Assembly (NCBI RefSeq): GCF_001280005.1
Contig: NZ_LGDW01000499.1
Span: forward strand, 1-28,560
DNA: 28,560 bases
DNA from: Streptomyces sp. NRRL WC-3618
GTDB taxonomy: Bacteria; Actinomycetota; Actinomycetes; Streptomycetales; Streptomycetaceae
Direction of reading: 5' to 3'
The stretch's first letter is position 1; every line of letters starts with the position of its first letter. Both the position numbers and the translations under genes were made by a program. The notes beneath the pieces were generated by a model that had not been told where the DNA came from, made no database searches, and worked only from the letters and a program-made list of their open reading frames with translations. Positions 22,373 through 28,560 of the stretch are shown here, piece after piece.

Positions 22373-24934
22373 ATGAGCTCTGGACGAGGTTCCCGGCATG
22401 TCCGCACACGGATGATCGCGGCGGTGACGACCGTCTGCGCCCTGTCCGCCGCCCCGCTCGCCCCCCAGGCCGTAGCCGCCGACACCCCGCCGTACTCCGA
22501 GACCTACCGGCCCCAGTTCCACTTCACGCCGGAGAAGAACTGGATGAACGACCCCAACGGTCTCGTGTACTACGAGGGCGAGTACCACCTCTTCTACCAG
22601 TACAACCCGAACGGCGACTCCTGGGGCGACATGTCCTGGGGCCACGCGGTGAGCAAGGACCTCGTGCACTGGCAGCAGTTGCCGCTCGCCCTCTCGCACG
22701 ACGACAAGGAGATGGTGTTCTCCGGCAGCGCGGTCGTCGACCGGAACAACACCACCGGCTTCGGTACGAAAAAGAACCCGCCCATGGTGGCGATCTACAC
22801 CAGCCACGCCAAGGACACGGGCATCCAGGCGCAGTCGCTCGCCTACAGCACCGACCGCGGGCGAACCTGGACCAGGTACCGGGGCAATCCCGTCATCGAC
22901 ATCGGCTCCAAGGACTTCCGTGATCCCAAGGTCCAGTGGTACGCGCCGACGAAGAGCTGGCTGATGACGGTGTCGATGTCCGCCGAGCACAAGGTGCGGT
23001 TCTACACGTCCCAGAACCTCAAGGACTGGAAGCAGCAGAGCGAGTTCGGCCCGGCCGGTGCGACGGGCGGCGTCTGGGAGTGCCCCGACCTGTTCCCGCT
23101 CGCGGTCGACGGGAACACGAAGAAGATCAAGTGGGTCCTGGTGGTCAACATCAACCCCGGTGGAATCGCCGGGGGTTCGGCCGCCCAGTACTTCGTCGGC
23201 GATTTCGACGGCAAGAAGTTCACCGCCGACGACAAGGGCACTTACACCCCGCCCCCCGGCACGGTGGTGCAGGACTTCGAGGGCGCCGGCTTCGGCGCGT
23301 GGACGACGACGGGCACCGCGTTCGGCACGGCGCCGGCCGCCGGGGCGCTGGCGGGCCAGGGCGCGGTCGACGGGTTCGACGGCAGGGGACTCGCCAACAG
23401 CTTCCACTCGGGCGACTCCGCCACCGGCACGCTGACCTCGCCCTCCTTTGCCGTCGACAGCAAGTACCTGAACTTCACGGTGGGCGGCGGCCGGCACCCG
23501 CACGTCGACGGAACCGTCCTGGAGCAGGGCCCGCCGCCCGAGGGCACGGTCCTCGCCGACTTCGAGGGCGGCACGTACGGTGACTGGACGACCACCGGCA
23601 CCGCCTTCGGCACCGCACCGGCCACCGGCACCCTTCCCGACCAGCAGGAGGTCTCCGGCTACCGGGGAAACGGCCTGGTCGACAGCTACCTGAACGGCGA
23701 CTCCACCACCGGCACCCTCACCTCGCCCGAGTTCACCATCGACAAGACGTACGTCAACTTCCTGATCGGGGGCGGCAACCACCCCGCCGGCTCCGGCAAC
23801 CCGACCGCCGTCGAACTCCTCGTCGACGGCAAGGTGGTCCGTAGCGCCACCGGACAGGACGGCGAGGCACTCGGCTGGGCCTCCTGGGACGTCAGGGACC
23901 TCGCCGGCCGGAAGGCCCAGATCAAGATCGTCGACGAGAACAGCGGCGGCTGGGGGCACCTCAACGTCGATCACATCATGCTCTCGGACACCCGGGCCCA
24001 GCCTGTCTCCCAGGAGACTGCCGTCAACCTGATCGTCGACGGCAAGGTCGTCCGCAGCGCCACCGGTGCCAACAGCGAAACCCTGGACTGGGCCTCCTTC
24101 GACCTGCGCCCCTACGCCGGCAAGCAGGCGCGGATCCAGCTCGTCGACATGAACACCACCGGCTGGGGTCACCTCCTCGCCGACCGGTTCACCACCGCCG
24201 ACGCCCCCGCGAAGTCCGTCGTCCAGCGTGCCGACTGGGCCGACTACGGCAAGGACTACTACGCGGCCGTGTCCTGGGAGGACGATCCGGGCGGCAAGCG
24301 GTACATGATCGGCTGGATGAACAACTGGGACTACGGCGGCGCCGTCCCCACGTCCCCCTGGCGCGGCGCGCAGAGCATCCCCCGGGAGATGGCCCTGCGT
24401 ACGGTCGACGGCCGGGTCCGGCTGACCAGCCGACCGGTGAACAGCGTGTCGTCCCTACGTCAGAAGAAACCGGCGTCCGCCGCCGGTATCACCGTCAAGA
24501 ACACCTCCCGGCCTCTGATCGGCCCGGCGGCCCGGGGCAAGGCGCTCGACATCGAGGCGACGTTCTCCCTCAAGGACGCGCGACGGTTCGGCCTGAAGGT
24601 GCGCACGGGCGCGAACGGCGAGGAGACCGTCATCGGCTACGACACCACGACCCAGGAGCTGTACGTCGACCGCACCCACTCCGGCGCCGTCGACTTCAAC
24701 AGCACCTTCCCCGGCGTCCAGACGGCACCCCTGAAGGCCGAGAACGGCAAGGTGAGGTTGCGGATCCTCGTCGACTGGTCATCCGTCGAGGCCTTCGGCG
24801 GCAGCGGCGAGGCCACGATCACCGACCAGATCTTCCCCGACCCCGCAAGCCAGGGAGTCGAGGTCTTCGCCGAGAACGGTTCGGTGAAGCTGGACCGGGC
24901 CGACGTCTGGCACCTGGGCTCCGCCCACAAGTGA
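22373..24934 (+). CDS. Secreted GH32 levanase/inulinase (fructan hydrolase)
   Basis: An 853-residue exported fructan hydrolase. The signal peptide (residues 1-35) has an Arg-rich start, hydrophobic core and AVA-A cleavage region. The five-blade GH32 propeller begins with WMNDPNG at 57-63 (nucleophile Asp60), then RDPK at 183-186 (transition-state Asp184) and WECPD at 235-239 (acid/base Glu236). At about residue 297 the propeller is interrupted by a 316-residue insertion. It resumes at about 614 (DYGKDYYAAVSW) and continues to the GH32 C-terminal beta-sandwich (about 700-853). The insertion is an accessory module placed inside another copy of itself. The enzyme probably releases fructose from levan or inulin outside the cell for import by FrcBCA. 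ATG 22373 follows a GGAG site; two operators and a promoter lie upstream. Levan versus inulin preference cannot be decided from sequence. Confidence 0.93.
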   Translation: MSSGRGSRHVRTRMIAAVTTVCALSAAPLAPQAVAADTPPYSETYRPQFHFTPEKNWMNDPNGLVYYEGEYHLFYQYNPNGDSWGDMSWGHAVSKDLVHWQQLPLALSHDDKEMVFSGSAVVDRNNTTGFGTKKNPPMVAIYTSHAKDTGIQAQSLAYSTDRGRTWTRYRGNPVIDIGSKDFRDPKVQWYAPTKSWLMTVSMSAEHKVRFYTSQNLKDWKQQSEFGPAGATGGVWECPDLFPLAVDGNTKKIKWVLVVNINPGGIAGGSAAQYFVGDFDGKKFTADDKGTYTPPPGTVVQDFEGAGFGAWTTTGTAFGTAPAAGALAGQGAVDGFDGRGLANSFHSGDSATGTLTSPSFAVDSKYLNFTVGGGRHPHVDGTVLEQGPPPEGTVLADFEGGTYGDWTTTGTAFGTAPATGTLPDQQEVSGYRGNGLVDSYLNGDSTTGTLTSPEFTIDKTYVNFLIGGGNHPAGSGNPTAVELLVDGKVVRSATGQDGEALGWASWDVRDLAGRKAQIKIVDENSGGWGHLNVDHIMLSDTRAQPVSQETAVNLIVDGKVVRSATGANSETLDWASFDLRPYAGKQARIQLVDMNTTGWGHLLADRFTTADAPAKSVVQRADWADYGKDYYAAVSWEDDPGGKRYMIGWMNNWDYGGAVPTSPWRGAQSIPREMALRTVDGRVRLTSRPVNSVSSLRQKKPASAAGITVKNTSRPLIGPAARGKALDIEATFSLKDARRFGLKVRTGANGEETVIGYDTTTQELYVDRTHSGAVDFNSTFPGVQTAPLKAENGKVRLRILVDWSSVEAFGGSGEATITDQIFPDPASQGVEVFAENGSVKLDRADVWHLGSAHK
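23261..24208 (+). repeat. Nested duplicated accessory module inside the levanase gene
   Basis: Residues 297-612 contain two copies of one module. The first half of copy 1 (297-about 377, from DFEGAGFGAWTTTGTAFGTA to LNFTVGGGRHPH) is followed by a complete copy 2 (392-about 541, DFEGGTYGDWTTTGTAFGTA to DHIMLSD). The second half of copy 1 follows (549-612, TAVNLIVDGKVVRSATG to RFTTADAP). Copy 2 thus sits inside copy 1. Both copies share FGTAP, GTLTSP, GGG.HP, VDGKVVRSATG and GWGHL. A carbohydrate-binding role, as for GH32-associated CBMs, is inferred. Confidence 0.85.
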
Positions 24935-24971
24935 CGCCCAAGCCTTGCTGCCCGCCCTGACGAGCAAGACC

Positions 24972-25010
24972 GCTGACCACATCCGCTGACCAAGTCCGAT
25001 GACTACTTCC
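24972..25010 (+). repeat. Three tandem 13-bp repeats between levanase and monooxygenase genes
   Basis: GCTGACCACATCC, GCTGACCAAGTCC and GATGACTACTTCC follow one another without gaps, 37 bases after the levanase stop. No hairpin is obvious. Their role is unknown. Confidence 0.6.
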
Positions 25011-25039
25011 GATGCCCCGACCGACAAGGACACACGACC

Positions 25040-25354
25040 ATGAAGAAGACCCTGCTCGCCGAGTTCACCGCCCGCGAGGGAGCGCGGGACGAGGTCGCCC
25101 GCATGATCGGGGAGTACGCCCTGAAGGTGCGCGAGGAGGAAGGCAACCTCGCCTTCGACGTCTACACCAAGGCATCCGCCCCACGCGCCTTCTGGATCTT
25201 CGAGGTGTACCGGGACGAGGACGCCTTCCAGGCGCACCTGAACGCCCCGTACGGCGGCCCTTTCAACGCCGCCCTCGTCCCGCTGATCGAAGAGGACGCC
25301 TCCGTGCTGACCTTCCTGGACCCGCTGGGGCAGCCTGCTGACCGTCTGTCGTGA
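25040..25354 (+). CDS. Small antibiotic-biosynthesis-monooxygenase (ABM) domain protein
   Basis: A 104-residue protein of the ABM fold (quinol monooxygenase YgiN-like), the usual single-domain length. It starts MKKTLLAEFTAREGARDEVARMI, has LAFDVYTKASAPRAFWIFEVYRDEDAF in the middle and ends with the family-typical strand. The family includes cofactor-free oxygenases and many proteins with unknown substrates. AAGGA lies nine bases before ATG 25040. The gene is 105 bases behind the levanase on the same strand and may be co-transcribed, but a link to fructan metabolism is not evident; it might handle a reactive sugar breakdown product or be incidental. A hairpin follows the stop. Confidence 0.85.
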   Translation: MKKTLLAEFTAREGARDEVARMIGEYALKVREEEGNLAFDVYTKASAPRAFWIFEVYRDEDAFQAHLNAPYGGPFNAALVPLIEEDASVLTFLDPLGQPADRLS

Positions 25355-25362
25355 AGCAGGGC

Positions 25363-25381
25363 CGGGATCACGGAGATCCCG
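25363..25381 (+). terminator. Hairpin after the ABM gene
   Basis: CGGGATC-acgga-GATCCCG, a perfect seven-base-pair stem 9 bases after the stop, closes the levanase/ABM unit. Confidence 0.55.
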
Positions 25382-25501
25382 CACCCACAAGCAGGAGAAA
25401 CCGACGACTTCGTGGTGATATGAACCGCGTCTCGGCACCACGGTTCCGGCCGGGGCACATCCGCACGTCAGTTCCTCTCCATGCTCTCTGGAGTGCGCGC
25501 C

Positions 25502-26875
25502 ATGAACGTCTCCGTCGTCCTGTTCACGTCCGACCTGCGGCTGCACGACCATCCGCCGCTGCGGGCGGCCCTGGACGGCGGCGGCCCCGTCGTCCCGCTG
25601 TTCGTGCGGGACCCGGCGGTGGACGGCGCCGGGTTCGCCGTACCCAACCGGCTGGCCTTCCTCGCCGACTGTCTGCGCGACCTCGACACCGGTCTGCGTG
25701 AGCGGGGCGGACGGCTGGTCGTGCGCCACGGCGACCTCGTCGGCGAGGTGCGCCGGGTCGCCGTCGAGGCCGACGCCCTCGAGGTGCACATGGCGGCCGA
25801 CGTCAGCCGTCACGCGCGCCGCCGGGAGGACCGGCTGCGCCGCGCCCTCGAGGCGGACGGCGTACGGCTGCACGTGCATGACACGGTGACCGTCGCCGTC
25901 GCCCCGGGGGCCGTGCTCCCGGCCGGCTCGGACCACTTCGCCGTGTTCACGCCGTACTACCGGCACTGGTCGCGGCAGCCGCTGCGCAATCCGCTCGGGG
26001 CGCCGCGGACGGTGCGGGTCCCGGACGGTGTCGGATCCGAGCCCCTGCCCTCACGCAGCGACCTGCCGGGCCTCTCGGAGGGGCTTGCCGCCGGCGGCGA
26101 GACCGAGGGCCGCGCACGGCTCACGAAGTGGCTGCGCGACGGGGTGGCGGCGTACGAGGACCGCCACGACGACCTGGCGGGCGACGCCACCTCCCGGCTC
26201 TCCCCGCATCTGCACTTCGGCACCCTCTCCGCCGGCGAACTCGTCCAGCGGGCCCGCCGGGCGGGCGGACCGGGCGCGGAAGCCTTCGTACGGCAGCTCG
26301 CCTGGCGCGACTTCCATCGCCAGGTACTCGCGGCCCGCCCGGCCGTGTCCACCTCCGACTACCGCACCCGGCACGACAGTTGGCGGTCCGGACCACAGGC
26401 ACGGGAGGACGTCGAGGCGTGGAAGGAGGGCCGCACCGGCTACCCCGTCATCGACGCGGCGATGCGCCAGCTGCGGCACGAGGGCTGGATGCACAACCGG
26501 GGGCGCCTGCTGACCGCGAGCTTCCTCACCAAGACGCTGTACGTCGACTGGCGGATCGGCGCCCGGCACTTCCTGGACCTCCTTGTGGACGGTGACATCG
26601 CCAACAACCAGCTCAACTGGCAGTGGACGGCGGGCACCGGCACCGACACCCGGCCCAACCGGGTCCTCAACCCCGTCACCCAGGCCAAGCGCTACGACCC
26701 CGACGGCGCGTACGTACGCCGCTGGGTGCCCGAACTGCGGCCGCTGGCAGGGCCGTCGGTGCACGAGCCGTGGAAACTGCGTGGCCCGGACCGCGCCGCC
26801 ATCGACTACCCCGACCCCATCATCGACCTGTCCGAAGGGCTCGCCCGTTTCAAGCGGGCGCGAGACCTCGACTGA
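25502..26875 (+). CDS. phr: Deoxyribodipyrimidine photolyase (class I type)
   Basis: A 457-residue light-dependent DNA repair enzyme that splits cyclobutane pyrimidine dimers. The N-terminal antenna-chromophore domain starts VVLFTSDLRLHDHPPL (residues 5-20). The FAD domain follows, with SRLSPHLHFGTLSAGE (about 231-246), QLAWRDFHRQVL, and the strongly conserved block GYPVIDAAMRQL, EGWMHNRGR and LTKTLYVDWRIGARHF. It ends with NNQLNWQWTAGTGTD and NPVTQAKRYDPDGAYVRRWVPEL, which contain the FAD and dimer-contacting residues. Actinobacterial relatives use a deazaflavin antenna. ATG 25502 is preceded by CTGGAG at good spacing; ATG 25481 would place that sequence inside the gene. No neighbour is functionally linked, and a shared terminator separates it from the carbonic anhydrase gene. 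Confidence 0.93.
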   Translation: MNVSVVLFTSDLRLHDHPPLRAALDGGGPVVPLFVRDPAVDGAGFAVPNRLAFLADCLRDLDTGLRERGGRLVVRHGDLVGEVRRVAVEADALEVHMAADVSRHARRREDRLRRALEADGVRLHVHDTVTVAVAPGAVLPAGSDHFAVFTPYYRHWSRQPLRNPLGAPRTVRVPDGVGSEPLPSRSDLPGLSEGLAAGGETEGRARLTKWLRDGVAAYEDRHDDLAGDATSRLSPHLHFGTLSAGELVQRARRAGGPGAEAFVRQLAWRDFHRQVLAARPAVSTSDYRTRHDSWRSGPQAREDVEAWKEGRTGYPVIDAAMRQLRHEGWMHNRGRLLTASFLTKTLYVDWRIGARHFLDLLVDGDIANNQLNWQWTAGTGTDTRPNRVLNPVTQAKRYDPDGAYVRRWVPELRPLAGPSVHEPWKLRGPDRAAIDYPDPIIDLSEGLARFKRARDLD

Positions 26876-27005
26876 CCCGCTGCCGCACCGCCGGTCGCGA
26901 GGCGGATCGTGGGCATCGCGAGGGCGGTCGAATTCTGACGTACGTTCGGTGGCTGTCGGTTGTGGCATCGCCTGGACGCGGGTTCACGGGCCCCGATCGC
27001 GCGGA

Positions 27006-27037
27006 GGGGGCCGCCGTGGTTGTCCACGACGGCCCCC
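27006..27037. terminator. Bidirectional terminator between photolyase and carbonic anhydrase genes
   Basis: GGGGGCCGCCGTGG (27006-27019), loop TTGT, CCACGACGGCCCCC (27024-27037): a 14-position stem with one C/A mismatch, between two convergent genes. It is the only strong structure in 26876-27053, which has no other gene. Confidence 0.75.
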
Positions 27038-27053
27038 CCCGAGTGGTGTGACG

Positions 27054-27812
27054 TCAGCAGACGCGGTGCACTCGCTGGGTGGTCAGTTCGTAGCGGGCGC
27101 CCACGATGGACAGGGCGCCCGAGTCCACCTTGGCGGCGAGGTCGGGCTCGGCGGCGAGGCGCGAGCGGATGAGCCGTATGTTGGCGTCGATCGTCGCGTC
27201 GATGCGGGCGTCGCCCTCTTTGCCGCGGTCGATGGCCGGTGTGATCTGGTCGGCCAGGTACTGGATGTGGGCGGGCAGTCGCGCGCCCGACTGGTCCGCC
27301 TGGACCGTGGCCTTCACGGCTCCGCACGACTGGTGGCCGAGCACCATGAGCAGCGGGATCCCCAGTTCGAGCACGCCGTACGCGAGGCTGCCGAGCACGG
27401 CCTCGTCGAGGACCTGGCCCGCGCTGCGTATCGTCATCAGATCGCCGAGTCCCTGGTCGAAGACCAGCTCCGGAGACACCCGGGAGTCGATGCAGCCGAG
27501 AAGGAGGGCGAACGGGTGCTGACTGGTCGTCAGTGTCTGCCGGACGGTGGGGGACTCGTCGGGGTGCTGCTGCTTGAAGGTGCGCCAGCGACGGTTGCCC
27601 GCCGACAGCTCCCGCAGGGCTTCCTCGGCGTTGGTGGGCCGCTTTCGCTGAGCTGCGATGTGCGGTGCGGCGGCAGCGGGTTCGGCGCCGATGGCCAGGC
27701 CGGTGCCGAGTGCGGCGGTCCCGGTGAGCGCGGCACGCAGCAGGGAACGCCGGGCGGGGGGTGTCGTCCGCGGCGAGTGGACGGCTCTGTGGGGTGTGGG
27801 GTCAGAGTTCAC
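27054..27812 (-). CDS. Tat-exported beta-carbonic anhydrase
   Basis: A 252-residue beta-class carbonic anhydrase that interconverts CO2 and bicarbonate. The N-terminus has a twin-arginine signal, RRSLLRAALTG at 21-31, followed by a hydrophobic stretch and an AAAA cleavage region near 46-49, so export by the Tat pathway is likely. Zinc ligands are visible as C107-x-D109-S-R111 and H160-x-x-C163, with the family order of strands around FALLLGCIDSRVSPELVFDQ. GTG 27812 is the likely start; no strong ribosome site precedes it. An extracytoplasmic enzyme could help CO2/bicarbonate supply or pH balance at the cell surface. It ends at a shared terminator with the photolyase gene and lies downstream of an rpoA copy on the same strand, separated by strong hairpins. 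Confidence 0.92.
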   Translation of the reverse strand: MNSDPTPHRAVHSPRTTPPARRSLLRAALTGTAALGTGLAIGAEPAAAAPHIAAQRKRPTNAEEALRELSAGNRRWRTFKQQHPDESPTVRQTLTTSQHPFALLLGCIDSRVSPELVFDQGLGDLMTIRSAGQVLDEAVLGSLAYGVLELGIPLLMVLGHQSCGAVKATVQADQSGARLPAHIQYLADQITPAIDRGKEGDARIDATIDANIRLIRSRLAAEPDLAAKVDSGALSIVGARYELTTQRVHRVC

Positions 27813-27961
27813 AGAAGGGAACGTATGTCCGGCCCGACGCTCGCCTGTTCCGGTTGCTGAATCATGATCGAAAGTTGAACCAATCTTGGCGGCTCCAAGG
27901 GAAGCTCTTGGGTGGCGCTCAAGTGCGGTTGGCTCACTGGCAACTGACGGACCGGCAGCCC

Positions 27962-27979
27962 TCGTACGACGTCATACGA
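27962..27979. promoter_or_regulatory. 18-bp imperfect palindrome upstream of the carbonic anhydrase gene
   Basis: TCGTACGACGTCATACGA matches its own reverse complement at all but one pair of positions, and lies 150 bases before the carbonic anhydrase start. It is a possible operator; no binding protein can be named. Confidence 0.35.
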
Positions 27980-27981
27980 AA

Positions 27982-28019
27982 CGGGGGTGAGGGTGCCCAA
28001 AAGGTCACCCTCACCCCCG
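27982..28019 (-). terminator. Strong 14-bp hairpin downstream of the rpoA copy
   Basis: CGGGGGTGAGGGTG (27982-27995) pairs perfectly with CACCCTCACCCCCG (28006-28019). An inner CC/GG pair closes an AAAA loop. It lies 79 bases after the rpoA stop and is probably the main terminator of that transcript. Stretch 27813-28097 holds only this hairpin, the palindrome at 27962 and the hairpin at 28062. Confidence 0.7.
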
Positions 28020-28061
28020 CGAACGCACGCAGCCGACGACTTGTCGCCGACCGCTCCGCAT

Positions 28062-28085
28062 GGCCGGCTCCTCAGGGAACCGGCC
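28062..28085 (-). terminator. First hairpin after the rpoA copy
   Basis: GGCCGG-C-TCC (28062-28071), loop TCAG, GGA-A-CCGGCC (28076-28085) with one internal mismatch, only 13 bases after the rpoA stop. Confidence 0.55.
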
Positions 28086-28097
28086 GCGGCGCGGCGC

Positions 28098-28560
28098 TCA
28101 GTACTGCTCGGTCTCCACGAAACTGCCGTCCGCGTCGCTGTCCGCACCGAAGGCGTCCGCAGCGGCGGTCGGGTTGAATCCGGGCGGGCTGTCCTTCAGG
28201 GCCAGGCCCATGTCGGCGAGCTTCGCCTTGACCTCGTCGATCGACTTCGCACCGAAGTTGCGGATGTCGAGCAGGTCGGCCTCGGAGCGAGCGACGAGCT
28301 CGCCCACGGAGTGCACGCCCTCGCGCTTGAGGCAGTTGTACGACCGGACGGTGAGGTCGAGCTCCTCGATCGGCAGCACCAGGTCGGCGGCGAGCGCGGC
28401 GTCCGTGGGGGACGGGCCCATGTCGATGCCCTCGGCGTCGACGTTGAGCTCACGGGCGAGGCCGAACAGCTCGACGAGCGTCTTACCGGCGGACGCCATG
28501 GCGTCACGGGGACGCATGGCCTGCTTGGTCTCGACGTCGACGATCAGCTTGTCGAAGTCG
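28098..28560 (-). CDS. rpoA: RNA polymerase alpha subunit, C-terminal part (5' end outside window)
   Basis: About 153 C-terminal residues of RpoA are visible; the gene continues beyond the right edge. The fragment starts in [21 protein letters not shown] (end of the N-terminal assembly domain). A linker follows, and then the alpha C-terminal domain with [27 protein letters not shown] and [27 protein letters not shown], which are the helices that contact promoter DNA and activators. The acidic tail ending FVETEQY is of the Streptomyces type. The reading frame is intact. In the canonical Streptomyces cluster rpoA is followed by rplQ; here hairpins and a carbonic anhydrase follow instead, so this is probably an extra copy or a rearranged end of the ribosomal operon. 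Confidence 0.93.
   Translation of the reverse strand, partial: DFDKLIVDVETKQAMRPRDAMASAGKTLVELFGLARELNVDAEGIDMGPSPTDAALAADLVLPIEELDLTVRSYNCLKREGVHSVGELVARSEADLLDIRNFGAKSIDEVKAKLADMGLALKDSPPGFNPTAAADAFGADSDADGSFVETEQY

Noticed and set aside
22235..24172. Minus-strand open frame of 645 codons opposite the levanase gene
   Set aside because: No family motifs and repetitive Val/Asp/Gly composition; the plus-strand GH32 motifs are unambiguous.
25040..25354. Idea that the small ABM protein is a heme-degrading or fructan-linked enzyme
   Set aside because: The fold is clear but no substrate-specific residues are visible; only the family call is supported.

Overview
The window reads as high-GC actinobacterial DNA, almost certainly Streptomyces or a close relative. 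The signs are a strong G/C third-position bias, many GTG starts, an AfsR/SARP-type regulator, Streptomyces-style IS701 and IS5 transposase fragments, and an RNA polymerase alpha C-terminus of the Streptomyces type. No tRNA, rRNA or CRISPR array was seen.

Left part (1-4995): the C-terminal part of an MGH1/GH63-like glycosidase converges on a large SARP/NB-ARC/TPR regulator. An IclR-family regulator is divergent from the SARP gene. Middle part (about 5.0-15.9 kb): an accessory, decaying region. It holds a broken MFS transporter, a translationally coupled GNAT/LysE pair, an IS701 transposase fragment, an ECF41 sigma factor with its typical NAD(P)-binding partner, an IS5 fragment, an orphan barstar-type gene between two related short segments, a frameshifted winged-helix regulator and a methyltransferase. 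Two directly oriented remnants of one tyrosine-recombinase element bracket a LysR / inositol-phosphatase-like / F420-reductase-like cassette. Short dispersed repeats (112 nt, 46 nt and 38 nt families) mark this region.

Right part (15.9-25.4 kb): a coherent fructan-utilisation locus. On the minus strand lie a fructose ABC importer (frcB-frcC-frcA), a LacI-family repressor and a DUF899 gene. On the plus strand lie a PfkB sugar kinase, a secreted GH32 levanase/inulinase and a small monooxygenase. The promoters of frcB and the levanase have the same layout: TTGACG, 18 bp, CATCAT, then two operator-like palindromes whose starts are 16 bp apart. The inferred circuit is secreted levanase releasing fructose, Frc importing it, the PfkB enzyme phosphorylating it, and the LacI protein repressing both transcription units until sugar is present. 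The levanase carries an accessory module inserted inside another copy of itself.

Far right (25.5-28.6 kb): a DNA photolyase converges on a Tat-exported beta-carbonic anhydrase. The C-terminal part of an rpoA gene follows, ending in strong hairpins and not followed by rplQ, which is unusual for the canonical locus. I see no clearly new multi-gene system. The most interesting points are the nested levanase module, the matched fructan promoters, the rpoA context, the bracketed cassette and the barstar island.
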